From: Microbulbifer variabilis
Lineage (GTDB): Bacteria; Pseudomonadota; Gammaproteobacteria; Pseudomonadales; Cellvibrionaceae
Direction: 5' to 3'
Assembly: GCF_023716485.1 (NCBI RefSeq)
Contig: NZ_CP092418.1
Location: forward strand, 3,628,501 to 3,692,500
DNA length: 64,000 nt
In this document: piece after piece, positions 30,278 to 40,270 of the stretch
Layout: every line of letters starts with the position of its first letter
Numbering within the stretch: the stretch's first letter is position 1
Notes under the pieces: model-generated
Seen by the model: the letters and a program-made list of their open reading frames with translations, nothing else
Databases searched by the model: none
Told to the model about the DNA's origin: nothing
Translations under genes and position numbers: made by a program

Positions 30278-31777
30278 TTGGCACAACCGACTGCCTCAAT
30301 AACATTTTCTGCCCAGCCCCGGCTGAACTTGGCTGATATACCAAAATCATCGACAGGCTCTGCCTTAATAAACTTGGTTTTTCCCTTGCTCAAGATTTAT
30401 CGACGCGCCATCTCCACCGAACTCTCCCACCTCACCACTCTGGGGGGGCCCTTAGTAGTCAGTAACTTGGCAGTGGTGAGCATGGGCGTTGTGGATACCA
30501 TTGTCGCCGGTAACGCTGGGGAGGTAGACCTGGCCGGCTTGGCGCTGGGCTCAAGTATTTGGGCTGTATGCGCAGTTACCCTGATCGGCCTGCTCGCTGC
30601 AGTATCCCCGGTTGTTGCCCACTTGCGCGGAAGTCGCGATGAGGAAGGTTGTGCTGCCCAGTTACACCAAGCTCTCTGGATTGGCTTGATCGGCGGCATA
30701 TTAGTGCTACTCGCCCTGCTCGCCGTGCCTGTGTGGAGCCAGTGGATCAAAACCGAGGAGCCTGTTCGACAGGTTTTACAGGGTTATATCCTGGCACTCA
30801 CGGTAGGCACCCTACCCTTTGCCCTCGGAACCGCACTGCGCGGCTATTGTGAGGGTATGGGACAGGTGCGCCCAGTCATGCGTATTTATCTGGCCGCCGC
30901 CCTGCTCAATATCCCCCTGGACATTCTCTTTGTATTTGGCGCCGGCCCTATACCAGCTATGGGCGGTGCCGGCTGTGGCTGGGCAACCGCAGCGGTAAGC
31001 ACCCTGATTGCTATCGCCCTGTTTTGGCATGCCGCCACAGATCCGGTATACCACCAACTCAAGCTAAAACTGATACCGCCCAGGCCCAACTGGCCCATTT
31101 TGAAACATCTTTTGGCTGTAGGGCTGCCAGTATGTGTCGGCGCTGCCAGTGAGGTCACATTTTTTGCCAGCTTGACGATTCTGCTCGCTCCCTATGGCGC
31201 AGCCATAGTGGCAGCGCATCAAATCGGCATGAGTATCGGCTCGATTTTTTACCTGGTAGCCCTGGCTCTAGCCCAGGCCCTGAGCATCCGTACGGCTCAC
31301 TTACTCGGCCAGAAGCGCCCCAAGCGGGCACTGTTTGCCGGCAAGGTGGGGATTGGTAGTGGCGTCGTGTATGCCCTCGGAACAGGTGTACTACTGATCA
31401 CCTTTCGCCACCTGTTTGTGCAGGCTTATACCAACAATGCGGAAATTATCGCAGTGGCAACCAACCTACTACTGCTCTGTGCCGCCTACCAATTGGTAGA
31501 CGCCGCTCAAGCCATGGCCTGGGGAGCACTGCGAGGTTATAAAGACACCCGCGTTCCCATGTATATACAGCTGTTCTCTTACTGGCTGGTAGGGCTCTCC
31601 AGCGCCTATTGGCTGGGCGAAAACTTCTGGGGCGTTTATGGCTATTGGACTGGTGTCTGTATCGGCCTGGGCACCGCCTCGATCCTATTGGCGCTTCGAC
31701 TGCGCCGAACCAGCCGCAAAGCCATTGCCAAAACCTGGGGAATACAGGTTGGTTCACATTCCCAGGGAACGCTTTGA
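30278..31777 (+). CDS. MATE-family multidrug efflux transporter (NorM-like)
   Basis: Twelve-helix inner-membrane antiporter that exports cationic drugs using Na+ or H+. The sequence after residue ~40 (IYRRAISTELSHLTTLGGPLV, VSMGVVDTIVAGNAG) is the NorM-type first helix pair; LRGYKDTRVPMYIQ near 420 is also conserved. No ATG is available: the frame starts with TTG at 30278, and TTG at 30374 or 30386 would give a more usual N-terminus. No strong ribosome site discriminates between them. Confidence 0.88.
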   Translation: MAQPTASITFSAQPRLNLADIPKSSTGSALINLVFPLLKIYRRAISTELSHLTTLGGPLVVSNLAVVSMGVVDTIVAGNAGEVDLAGLALGSSIWAVCAVTLIGLLAAVSPVVAHLRGSRDEEGCAAQLHQALWIGLIGGILVLLALLAVPVWSQWIKTEEPVRQVLQGYILALTVGTLPFALGTALRGYCEGMGQVRPVMRIYLAAALLNIPLDILFVFGAGPIPAMGGAGCGWATAAVSTLIAIALFWHAATDPVYHQLKLKLIPPRPNWPILKHLLAVGLPVCVGAASEVTFFASLTILLAPYGAAIVAAHQIGMSIGSIFYLVALALAQALSIRTAHLLGQKRPKRALFAGKVGIGSGVVYALGTGVLLITFRHLFVQAYTNNAEIIAVATNLLLLCAAYQLVDAAQAMAWGALRGYKDTRVPMYIQLFSYWLVGLSSAYWLGENFWGVYGYWTGVCIGLGTASILLALRLRRTSRKAIAKTWGIQVGSHSQGTL

Positions 31778-31863
31778 CTATACTGGCGCTCCAAGTCTCC
31801 AAGCGTGCCGGGCAACAATAATAACCGGCACCGCCCGCACAAGCAGTTAATCGGAGTTACCCA

Positions 31864-33366
31864 ATGATCCCGCGCCTTTTCCCCAGCAGGCCCCGGCGCC
31901 TGTTGAGCCTTGCCCTGATTTTGGCCTCAGCCCAGGCCTGGGCAGTGAGTGCCACCATCGGCGAGCAAGAAAAACCCAACGTGAAGGCACAGGAAAAAGA
32001 GCAGGAAGGCGTCATCTCAAAGGCGGAAAACTTGCAATTGGACCAGCCGGTGATTACCGAGCTGGGCCCACCCACTGGCGCCGCGGAACCAATTATTGAT
32101 ACGCAGGCCAATGGGGAAGCCCCCCCTCAGAAATCACTGCCCCAGGCGGAAAATCTGCAGTTAGACCAGCCCATCAATGAACTGGAAGCACCGCCTTCAA
32201 ATAAAGAGCCGCAAACCAGGCCTACAGTAGATACATCCACTCAGCCAGAATCATCCCCTACCGGCAATATTTCTATAGAAGTGGAAAAGGCCAAACCCCT
32301 GCGCTTGCTCGGTGCCGAGGTAACCCCGGCAACCTCCACCCGCCTGGCCTGGTCTCCCAGTCAACACTTTGAGGGTGTCTACAGCCCCACCGCCGTCCTG
32401 GTTGTCAACGGTGCCAAACCGGGACCGGTACTTTGCCTGACCGCAGCGGTCCATGGAGATGAATTAAACGGCGTAGAAACGGTGCGCAGGGTCATGTACG
32501 ACCTCGATGCTGAACAGTTAAGTGGCGCGGTAATCGGCGTGCCTATCGTTAATCTGCAGGGCTTCCACCGCAGCTCACGCTACCTCACCGACCGCCGCGA
32601 CCTGAACAGGCACTTCCCCGGAGACCCTAATGGCTCCTCTGCCTCACGGATTGCCAACTCCTTTTTCCACGAAGTCATCAGCCACTGCAATGCAGTGGTA
32701 GACCTGCACACAGGCTCTTTTTACCGCACCAACCTGCCGCAGTTACGCGGCGACCTCACCAACCCCAGAATCGTGAAAATGACCAAGGGTTTTGGCTCCA
32801 CTGTGGTACTCCACAGCGCCGGGGCCAAAGGTACCCTGCGTCGCGCCGCGGTGGATGCGGGTATCCCCACCGTAACCCTGGAAGCCGGCGCGCCGATGGT
32901 GCTGGACGAGCGCTCCGTTAGCCACAGTGTGAAAGGGATTCGCACCCTGCTTAACCAACTGGGTATGGTGAGCAAGTTCCGCCTATGGGGTGATCCCGAG
33001 CCCGTATACTACAACTCCACCTGGCAGCGGGCCTCCACTGGCGGCATTATTTTTAGTGAGGTTCAGTTGGGAGAGTTTGTGCGCAAGGGAGATCTACTGG
33101 GCACAGTGACCAATCCCATCACCAATGTGCGCACAGAAATTCGCTCGCAGCACAACGGCCGTATTCTCGGCATGGCGCTGGATCAGGTGGTGCAACCTGG
33201 CTTCGCCGCCTACCACATCGGTATCCAGGCTCCGCAGGAACAAATCAGCCCGCCCGAAGAGGTCATCCCAGAAGAGACGGCTGCACAAAAACCCCAATCT
33301 CCAGATGCCCAAAAAACAAGAGTATCCGACAATAGCGCCGCGGACCTCCAAGGGGACGAGGACTAG
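31864..33366 (+). CDS. Secreted succinylglutamate desuccinylase/aspartoacylase-family (M14-like) protein
   Basis: Zinc hydrolase of 500 residues. A signal peptide ends near AQAWA (23-27). Residues ~30-140 are low-complexity, rich in E, Q and P, and contain a repeated nine-residue unit AENLQLDQP at 54-62 and 95-103. The catalytic domain has zinc ligands H197 and E200 (HGDELNG) and H282 (DLHTG), and a candidate catalytic glutamate in TLEAGAP. The C-terminus again becomes proline/glutamate-rich. Cytosolic relatives act on acylated amino acids; a periplasmic enzyme may act on peptides or wall fragments, which is inference. Confidence 0.85.
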   Translation: MIPRLFPSRPRRLLSLALILASAQAWAVSATIGEQEKPNVKAQEKEQEGVISKAENLQLDQPVITELGPPTGAAEPIIDTQANGEAPPQKSLPQAENLQLDQPINELEAPPSNKEPQTRPTVDTSTQPESSPTGNISIEVEKAKPLRLLGAEVTPATSTRLAWSPSQHFEGVYSPTAVLVVNGAKPGPVLCLTAAVHGDELNGVETVRRVMYDLDAEQLSGAVIGVPIVNLQGFHRSSRYLTDRRDLNRHFPGDPNGSSASRIANSFFHEVISHCNAVVDLHTGSFYRTNLPQLRGDLTNPRIVKMTKGFGSTVVLHSAGAKGTLRRAAVDAGIPTVTLEAGAPMVLDERSVSHSVKGIRTLLNQLGMVSKFRLWGDPEPVYYNSTWQRASTGGIIFSEVQLGEFVRKGDLLGTVTNPITNVRTEIRSQHNGRILGMALDQVVQPGFAAYHIGIQAPQEQISPPEEVIPEETAAQKPQSPDAQKTRVSDNSAADLQGDED

Positions 33367-33381
33367 CCCGCTACTGCGGGC
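33366..33381. terminator. Shared hairpin at convergent stop codons
   Basis: GCCCGC (33366-33371), loop TACT, GCGGGC (33376-33381). The stem contains the last base of the rightward TAG stop and the leftward stop of the CDF gene, so the two convergent genes end within one hairpin. No long T-run is present. Confidence 0.45.
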
Positions 33382-34276
33382 CACTCACTTTATCGATAAC
33401 CCTTGGGCTGGGCTGCTCCAGGGGCTCCGGTTGTAAAGTGATATGCTCGATATCAAAGCGCTTGGTCAGGGTCCTCCTCAAGCGCTCCAACACCGCGGGC
33501 CAAGCACTTAAATCATCCACCACAATGTGTGCCGACAGAGAGATGGTGCTGGAATCCAGACGCCAGATATGCAGATCGTGTACTGAGCGCACACCTACCT
33601 CCGCGGCCAGGGCTTCCCCCACAACTGGCAGGCTCAATTCCCGAGGAACACGCTCCATTAGCACATCCACCGCATCACGCAGCAGACGCACACAAGAAAT
33701 CAAAATCAGAAAACAGATCAACAGCGATAACAGCGGATCAATCGGCACCCAGCCAGTAAAGTAAATCACCGCACCCGAAGCCAGGGCGGCTACTGAGCCG
33801 AGCATATCCCCCATCACATGAAGCAATGCGCCGCGAATATTGAGCGTGCGCTCGCCACGCAGTAGCACCCAAGCCGCCAGAATATTGATCAACAGGCCCG
33901 CCGCAGCTATCAACATCACCGTACTGCCGTGCACCGGTTGGGGGTTGCGCAGGCGGTTGATCGCCATAAAGGAGATTCCCACAACAATCAGCAACATAAT
34001 CAGGCCATTCGTCACTGCTGCCAATACTTCCGCACGCCCCCAGCCAAACGACAATTCACGGTCTGCGGGCTTTTTTGCCAGCACCGCAGCAATAGCACCC
34101 AGTGCCAGGGCAAAAGTATCCGTGAGCATGTGGGCGGCATCCCCGAGTAGCGCCAGGGAGCCCGACAGCCATCCACCGATGGCCTCAACAATTGAAAAAC
34201 TAAGCGTCAGAATCAGAGCAATAATTAGCGGGCGGAGGGCGCCATTTCCATTGCGATGGTGAACGTGATCGTGCAT
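33371..34276 (-). CDS. Cation diffusion facilitator (CDF) metal exporter
   Basis: Six-helix inner-membrane metal/H+ antiporter of 301 residues, likely exporting zinc or a similar divalent ion. The histidine-rich start MHDHVHH, the site-A motif in LLGDAAHMLTD (H49, D53) and the second pair in LLHVMGDMLGS are visible. A cytosolic C-terminal domain (about 210-301) has the ferredoxin-like CDF regulatory fold. ZitB-like proteins are the closest match I can name. It ends against the M14-like gene. Confidence 0.9.
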   Translation of the reverse strand: MHDHVHHRNGNGALRPLIIALILTLSFSIVEAIGGWLSGSLALLGDAAHMLTDTFALALGAIAAVLAKKPADRELSFGWGRAEVLAAVTNGLIMLLIVVGISFMAINRLRNPQPVHGSTVMLIAAAGLLINILAAWVLLRGERTLNIRGALLHVMGDMLGSVAALASGAVIYFTGWVPIDPLLSLLICFLILISCVRLLRDAVDVLMERVPRELSLPVVGEALAAEVGVRSVHDLHIWRLDSSTISLSAHIVVDDLSAWPAVLERLRRTLTKRFDIEHITLQPEPLEQPSPRVIDKVSGPQ

Positions 34277-34315
34277 GAGCTCCCTCCCTTTTAAATCCTA
34301 GTAATACCCGCCCGG

Positions 34316-35146
34316 CTAGTTTTTTCGCCCCAGGGTTATGCGCTCCCAGCCGGAATAGTCTTTGCGACTCTCCACCGCTCTGTAACCGGCAGCAATAAAA
34401 ATTTCCCGTACGGATTCTGCCTGCTGCCAACCGTGCTCTACCATCAGCCAGCCGCCGTCTTGCAGAAAACTTCCCGCGCAATTGGCGATTTCTTCAATAT
34501 CCGCCAGCCCATGGCGCTCAGCCACTAGCGCAGAGTGTGGCTCGAAACGCACATCGCCCTGGGCCAGATGAGGATCCGCTGCATCGATATAGGGGGGGTT
34601 ACTGACGATCAGGCCAAATTGCTGGGGCGGCAACTGGGTAAACCAGTCACTTTCCAGGATCTGTACATTGGTGAAACCGAGGCGCCTGCGGTTATCCTCC
34701 GCTAACGCCAGGGCAGCGGGGGACTTCTCCGCCGCAATAATCTGCCATCCCGGTTTTTCTGAGGCCAATGCCAGGGCAATTGCCCCACTACCAGTACCCA
34801 GGTCGAGTGCGCGCAATTTCTCTTCAGGGCAGAGTTCCAGCGCGGCTTCCACCAGCAGTTCAGTATCCGGGCGGGGAATTAATGTAGAGGCATCGACCCT
34901 CAAGGTGAGAGACCAAAACTCCCGCTCACCGGTCAGGTGAGCCACAGGTTCACCCTCTTTACGACGCGTCAGCAGTCCATCGAACTCACTCTGCTCACTC
35001 GTGCTCAGCTCGTACTCGGGCCAGGTATACAGCCAGCTGCGCTCGCGGCCGAGAATATGTGCCAACAGGACCTCTACGTCGAGTCGCGCTGACTCGCTGT
35101 CGATGAGTTCAATACTGCGGGCGAGATTATCCTTCACACTACTCAT
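34316..35146 (-). CDS. prmC: Release factor glutamine methyltransferase PrmC
   Basis: Methylates the glutamine of the GGQ motif in release factors RF1 and RF2, using S-adenosylmethionine. Helical N-terminal domain, then LIPRPDTELLVE (89-100), the SAM-binding LDLGTGSGAIAL (114-125) and the substrate-binding NPPY at 183-186. It has 276 residues. It lies 38 bases downstream of prfA, its substrate, in the hemA-prfA-prmC order seen in E. coli. Confidence 0.96.
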   Translation of the reverse strand: MSSVKDNLARSIELIDSESARLDVEVLLAHILGRERSWLYTWPEYELSTSEQSEFDGLLTRRKEGEPVAHLTGEREFWSLTLRVDASTLIPRPDTELLVEAALELCPEEKLRALDLGTGSGAIALALASEKPGWQIIAAEKSPAALALAEDNRRRLGFTNVQILESDWFTQLPPQQFGLIVSNPPYIDAADPHLAQGDVRFEPHSALVAERHGLADIEEIANCAGSFLQDGGWLMVEHGWQQAESVREIFIAAGYRAVESRKDYSGWERITLGRKN

Positions 35147-35184
35147 AGGAAAACGCTACCCAATATCGCCACACAACACGGCAA

Positions 35185-36267
35185 CTACTGTCCCATCGCC
35201 GCCAGCTGATCCGCCTGGTGTTCGGTACGCAGCGGCTCAATCACCTCTTCCAGGGCACCTTGCATCACTTCATCGAGCTTGTACAAGGTCAGACCGATAC
35301 GGTGATCGGTTACACGCCCCTGGGGGTAGTTGTAGGTGCGAATGCGCTCGGAACGATCGCCGCTACCCACCAGGCTACGACGGGCATCAGAGATCTCCTG
35401 TGCAGCAGCCGCCTCTTGCTCGCTGGAAAGCTTGGCCTGTAATAGTGCCATCGCCTTGGCCTTGTTTTTATGCTGGGACCGCTCGTCCTGACACTCCACC
35501 ACGATGCCGGTGGGTAGGTGCGTCAGGCGCACAGCGGAGTCGGTTTTGTTGACGTGCTGACCACCAGCTCCCGAAGCGCGGTAGGTATCCACACGCAGAT
35601 CAGCCTTATTGATCTCGATCGCGTCGCGCTCGTCTGGCTCCGGCATTACCGCCACGGTACAGGCGGAAGTGTGAATACGCCCCTGGGATTCGGTTTCCGG
35701 CACCCGCTGCACACGGTGTGCACCAGATTCAAACTTCAGCCTGGCGTAAACATCTTCACCGGCCACACGGGTGATAATCTCTTTGTAGCCGCCATGCTCA
35801 CCAGCATTCTCACTGACAATTTCGATACGCCAGCCCTGTTTTTCGGCGTAACGCGAGTACATGCGGAAAAGATCGCCGGAAAAGATCGCCGCTTCGTCAC
35901 CGCCGGTGCCGGCGCGAATTTCCAGGAAGACATTCTTGCGGTCATTGGGGTCCCGGGGCAGCAGCAGGGTTTGCAGCTCGCGCTCCATGGGCTCCACCTG
36001 GACCTCTGCCTCACGCAGCTCCTCCTGGGCCATTTCACGCATCTCTGGGTCGCTCTCGCCGAGCATTTCCCGCGCCGCAGCCATATCCTCTTTCAGCTGT
36101 TTGTAACGGCCGTAACACTTGACCACTTCTTCCAGCTCGGAGTACTCCCGCGATAGCTCACGGAACTGATCCTGATCGGAAATTATGCTGGCGTCACCAA
36201 GCAGCGCGGAAACTTCTTCGTGGCGCTCCTGCAGATTCTCCAGCTTGTTCAATAGGGATTCTTTCAT
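35185..36267 (-). CDS. prfA: Peptide chain release factor 1
   Basis: Recognises UAA and UAG and triggers peptide release. GGQ at 235-237 (GAGGQHVN) is the catalytic motif. The stop-codon-reading PxT tripeptide is PET at 190-192 in [12 protein letters not shown], in the RF1 position. The 360-residue length is exact for RF1. Its start overlaps the hemA stop by four bases. Confidence 0.97.
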   Translation of the reverse strand: MKESLLNKLENLQERHEEVSALLGDASIISDQDQFRELSREYSELEEVVKCYGRYKQLKEDMAAAREMLGESDPEMREMAQEELREAEVQVEPMERELQTLLLPRDPNDRKNVFLEIRAGTGGDEAAIFSGDLFRMYSRYAEKQGWRIEIVSENAGEHGGYKEIITRVAGEDVYARLKFESGAHRVQRVPETESQGRIHTSACTVAVMPEPDERDAIEINKADLRVDTYRASGAGGQHVNKTDSAVRLTHLPTGIVVECQDERSQHKNKAKAMALLQAKLSSEQEAAAAQEISDARRSLVGSGDRSERIRTYNYPQGRVTDHRIGLTLYKLDEVMQGALEEVIEPLRTEHQADQLAAMGQ

Positions 36268-37541
36268 TTCTGTTTTTTCTCTAATTCGGTATCGGCGAGG
36301 TCATCGAGCCCCACCACTTCGCGGGCGATACGCAGCCGCTCCAGATCGCCATCCGCAGTCGCTTTTTTCAGGCTGATCGTGGGAGCATGGATCAATTTGT
36401 TGGTCAGTGAACGGGCCAGCTGCTCCAGCAGACGCCTGGGGTCATCGCCCTTATCGAGCTGCAGCAGTACCCGCTCAAGTTCGGTGCCACTTATCTGCTG
36501 TGCGCGCTGGCGGTAGCTGCGAATCGTGTCCACCGCTCCGAGAGCAAGGCCCTCTTTGGTAAATTCCGCTGCAGCGCTATCTACAATCTCCCCGGCGGCC
36601 TCGGCGGCGCGTTCGCGGGAGCGCATCCCCTCATCGATCACGCCGCGCAGATCGTCAACACTGTACAGGTAGACATCGTCCAGCTCGCCGACCTCGGTTT
36701 CAATATCCCGTGGCACCGCGATATCCACCATAAACATGGGGCTGTGACGGCGCCTGCGCAGCGCGGATTCCACCGCCCCCTTCCCTAAAATCGGCAGCTG
36801 ACTGGCGGTGGAGCTGATCACGATATCGGCGCGGGACAAGTGCTCGGGAATATCTGCCAACAGTATCGCTTCAGCACCGAAATTTTCCGCCAAAGACTGC
36901 GCGCGACTCAGAGTCCGATTAGCCACAATCAGCTGCTTAATGCCCTGATCTAACAGGTGGCGCGCCACCAGTTCCACCGTCTCACCGGCACCGATCAGCA
37001 ATGCAGTCTGTTGCTTCAGGTCGGTAAAAATACGCGAAGCCAGGGATACTGCCGCATAGGCAACAGAGACGGGGTTTTCACCAATCGCCGTCTCTGTGCG
37101 CACCTTTTTCGCCACGGTAAATACCCGTTGGAAAACCCGGTGCAATTCGCTGCCGACACTGCCAGACTCCCGCGCCACCGCATAGGCGGACTTGATCTGG
37201 CCAAGAATTTGCGGCTCCCCAAGGACCATTGAATCGAGCCCACAGGCGACGCGCATCATATGGCGCACCGCCGCCTCACCACTGTGGATATAGCTGCAAC
37301 CTCGCAGCTGCTCCAGCGGTACCTGATGGTACTCGGCCAGCCACTGCAGCAGCGGCTCCGCCTCCACATTGCCGTAGATTTCAGTGCGATTACAGGTGGA
37401 AAGAATGGCGAGTTCCCGGCAGTCGAGCGCCTTGCGCGCATCCCCCAGGGCACCGGACATCACCTCGGGTGCAAAAGCGACCCGTTCGCGCACCTCGATT
37501 GGCGCACTGTCGTGGTTGATCCCCAGGGTAACAATTGGCAT
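36264..37541 (-). CDS. hemA: Glutamyl-tRNA reductase HemA
   Basis: Reduces glutamyl-tRNA to glutamate-1-semialdehyde, the first step of tetrapyrrole synthesis in the C5 pathway. The catalytic cysteine C50 is in [10 protein letters not shown]; the NADPH-binding [13 protein letters not shown] and the C-terminal dimerisation helix are present. It has 425 residues. It is divergent from the TPR-lolB-ispE cluster, an order conserved in pseudomonads and enterobacteria. Confidence 0.97.
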   Translation of the reverse strand: MPIVTLGINHDSAPIEVRERVAFAPEVMSGALGDARKALDCRELAILSTCNRTEIYGNVEAEPLLQWLAEYHQVPLEQLRGCSYIHSGEAAVRHMMRVACGLDSMVLGEPQILGQIKSAYAVARESGSVGSELHRVFQRVFTVAKKVRTETAIGENPVSVAYAAVSLASRIFTDLKQQTALLIGAGETVELVARHLLDQGIKQLIVANRTLSRAQSLAENFGAEAILLADIPEHLSRADIVISSTASQLPILGKGAVESALRRRRHSPMFMVDIAVPRDIETEVGELDDVYLYSVDDLRGVIDEGMRSRERAAEAAGEIVDSAAAEFTKEGLALGAVDTIRSYRQRAQQISGTELERVLLQLDKGDDPRRLLEQLARSLTNKLIHAPTISLKKATADGDLERLRIAREVVGLDDLADTELEKKQK

Positions 37542-37775
37542 AGAATTCCGTCGGCTAAATCTAGAGGCGCGTCATCCGCATTCGGGGCGCATTTTCACGG
37601 GCCACCGCTTTGCTTGCAAGCTGATGAGGCGGTTTAATTATGCGCTGATTTGAATAACCGGCCCAGGGCCCGCGCTCCAGAAGCGGATTCACGGCTAGAA
37701 TTATATGGCGATAAACGTTTAAAACACGCCACTCTGACACTGCATCCCAGTAGCAGCCATGTATGGATACGATCT

Positions 37776-39584
37776 ATGCTTCCACCCCGTCGTCCGCTCC
37801 CCCTCCTCAAAAACCAAACTCTATCACTCGGTGCGCTCTGCCTATCCCTCGTCTACCTACTGAGTGCCTGCGCCCAAATGCCGCCTGAAACGACAACCAA
37901 TGAGGAAACCGAGCCTTCAGCTCGGGAACAGCACCGCGATGAAGGGGCGGCCGCTGCCGGGGAGGATGCAGCGCGCAGCTTCCCCATAGATACGTTTTAC
38001 ACACTGCTGGTAGCCGAAGTCGCCGGTATACGCGAACAGTACGATGTGGCCCTGGCCAACTACTACCACCAGGCTGAAGTTACTAAAGATGCAGGCGTGG
38101 CAGCGCGTGCAACCCGCATCGCACGCTTTCTCAATGCGCGTCAGGCCGCACTGCGTTCGGCACAGTTGTGGGCTGAGCTGGAGCCGGACAATGCGGATGC
38201 CCAACTGGCACTGACCGCAGAGCTCACCTTGTCTGGAGAGTTTTTAGAGGCCATGAAACACGCTGAGAGAGCGCTCGCTCTCGGCGGCAAAGCACCGATG
38301 CAATCTCTCGCCGCCACCGCCATCGGCCATCAACAACTCGATGAACAACTTCGTGCTGAATTTGCCCGGCTGGCTGAGGTTTACCCCAATAACGATGAAG
38401 TCGTTATGGCCTATGCCATGGTATTGCGTGATGCGAAGCAGTACAGGCGCGCCCTCGCACTGGTACGCCACATTCAGGAACAACACCCCGAACAAATCGA
38501 TGCACCGCTGCTACAAAGCCATCTTTTGGTGGACTTGGATAGACGCAACGAAGCCATTCAATTATTGGAAAATTTAGTCAAAATTTATCCTGAGGAAACC
38601 CGCCTGCGCCTACAATACGCGCGCCTGCTTATTCGCGAAGACCTCAATCTTGCTCGCCAACAATTCGCCGAATTAGTTAAACAGCGTCCAGAGGACGGCA
38701 ACCTGATTTTATCCCTGGCGTTGATTCACTATGAAACCAACCAGCTCGGTGAAGCCAAACCCCTGCTCGACCGTCTACTGGAACTAAAACAACACGAATC
38801 GGCGGCACACTTTTACCTGGGCGGCCTCGCGCAGAAGCGGGGGGACAACGACACTGCCGCCGTTCACTTCCAACAAGTGCAGCCCGGCAACGATTACGTG
38901 GAGGCCATCACCAAGGGCACCAAGCTACTCGCAGCCAGCGGTAAACACCGTGAGAACAGCCTGTGGTTTGCCAAGTTGCGAGAGCGACACCCCGGACAGG
39001 TAGAACATTTTTTCCTGATGGAGGTCGAACTGCTGCGCAGGAATGGTGAGCCACAGATGGCCCTACAAGTGGCAAACCAGGCCATTTCTAAACTGAATAA
39101 CAGCGGCCGCCTGATGTATAGCCGCGCCCTGCTCAACGACCAGCTGGGCAATGCCGCAGCGTTTGAGAAGGACCTGCGTACACTACTGGAACGCGACCCG
39201 GATAACGCCACGGTATTAAATGCACTGGGCTACAAACTGATCGACGATGAGACCCGCCGCCAGGAAGCCCTGCAACTTATCAGCCGGGCTCTGGAGCTGG
39301 AACCGGAGGATCCAGCCATTATCGACAGTATGGGCTGGGTGCAGTACCGTCTGGGGAATTATCGCGACGCGGAAAAATATTTGCGCAAAGCCCTGGAAAA
39401 ACTGCCGGATCACGAAATCTCTGCCCACTTGGGTGAGGTACTCTGGGTCCAGGGGGATCGCGAAGCGGCTCTCAAAGTCTGGAACGATGGGCTGGCCGCC
39501 AATCCAGAGAGCAAAATTATTCCGGCTGCGATGAAACGATTGCAAATCAAAGAAACACTGGAACAACATGTATCCGACAACTGA
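37776..39584 (+). CDS. TPR-repeat lipoprotein upstream of lolB
   Basis: Tetratricopeptide-repeat protein of about 602 residues. The frame is open from 37650, but the ATG at 37776 gives a lipoprotein signal with lipobox LLSAC about 31 residues in, so that start is preferred. Repeated helix pairs fill most of the length, with clear TPR units near the end (LGNYRDAEKYLRKALEKLPD). It corresponds in position to pseudomonad PA4667. It probably assists outer-membrane assembly as a protein scaffold; this is inference. It overlaps lolB by 17 bases. Confidence 0.85.
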   Translation: MLPPRRPLPLLKNQTLSLGALCLSLVYLLSACAQMPPETTTNEETEPSAREQHRDEGAAAAGEDAARSFPIDTFYTLLVAEVAGIREQYDVALANYYHQAEVTKDAGVAARATRIARFLNARQAALRSAQLWAELEPDNADAQLALTAELTLSGEFLEAMKHAERALALGGKAPMQSLAATAIGHQQLDEQLRAEFARLAEVYPNNDEVVMAYAMVLRDAKQYRRALALVRHIQEQHPEQIDAPLLQSHLLVDLDRRNEAIQLLENLVKIYPEETRLRLQYARLLIREDLNLARQQFAELVKQRPEDGNLILSLALIHYETNQLGEAKPLLDRLLELKQHESAAHFYLGGLAQKRGDNDTAAVHFQQVQPGNDYVEAITKGTKLLAASGKHRENSLWFAKLRERHPGQVEHFFLMEVELLRRNGEPQMALQVANQAISKLNNSGRLMYSRALLNDQLGNAAAFEKDLRTLLERDPDNATVLNALGYKLIDDETRRQEALQLISRALELEPEDPAIIDSMGWVQYRLGNYRDAEKYLRKALEKLPDHEISAHLGEVLWVQGDREAALKVWNDGLAANPESKIIPAAMKRLQIKETLEQHVSDN

Positions 39585-40206
39585 CGCCGCTACCCGTAAG
39601 TTTTATTTACTCCTGGCAACAGCATTGACTCTGCTGATCTCCGCCTGTGCTGGCCAAAAGACCAAAGAGCCCGTTGCTCAGGAGCCCCCCGGCGAAACTG
39701 CAGCTCCCACCTCGGTAGCCCAACTCAAGCAGTGGACTATCAAAGGAAAACTCGGCGTGCGCTCTCCGGCAGATAACGGCAGTGCCAATTTGACCTGGCA
39801 ACAGAGTGGCCCGCAAAATTTTCGCATTCACTTAAGCGGCCCCTTGGGTGCTGGTACTACGATAATTTCCGGTTCCGCTGGCGGTGTCAGCCTGGTGCGC
39901 GGTAATGAAGCGCCGGTAGTCGCCCGCGATGCCGCCCAACTCACCCAGCAAACTCTGGGCTGGCCGCTGCCCGCTAGGGAAATGTTCTACTGGGTACGCG
40001 GTCTTCCCGCGCCCGGGCCAAGAGGCGCTGAAAAACACAACGGCCAGGGCGAGCTACAGAGCCTGCAACAATCCGGCTGGTCGTTGCGGTTCAGCGATTA
40101 TCGCCAAAACGGCCCTTACTTACTTCCCACACGTATTAAAGCCCAGACCAACGGTGCCGCCGGGCCGGTACAAGTCACTCTGGTAATTAAGGACTGGGCT
40201 TTTTAA
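39568..40206 (+). CDS. lolB: Outer-membrane lipoprotein receptor LolB
   Basis: Accepts lipoproteins from LolA and inserts them into the outer membrane. Lipobox ISAC with C27 as the lipidated residue. The mature domain begins with WTIKGKLGVRSP and contains ANLTWQQSGPQNFRIHLSGPLG, the LolB beta-barrel core. The 212-residue length is normal. It overlaps the TPR gene, and ispE begins 65 bases after its stop, as in E. coli and Pseudomonas. Confidence 0.94.
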   Translation: MYPTTDAATRKFYLLLATALTLLISACAGQKTKEPVAQEPPGETAAPTSVAQLKQWTIKGKLGVRSPADNGSANLTWQQSGPQNFRIHLSGPLGAGTTIISGSAGGVSLVRGNEAPVVARDAAQLTQQTLGWPLPAREMFYWVRGLPAPGPRGAEKHNGQGELQSLQQSGWSLRFSDYRQNGPYLLPTRIKAQTNGAAGPVQVTLVIKDWAF

Positions 40207-40270
40207 ATGCCGAAGCCCCGGCATCCGGGTATGATGCGCCCAACAGAATTAACCGGCCCAACATTCCCGC

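Noticed and set aside
30278..30295. TTGGCACAACCGACTGC resembles a second -24/-12 promoter.
   Set aside because: The GG to GC spacing is eleven bases, not ten, and it lies in the coding start of the MATE gene.
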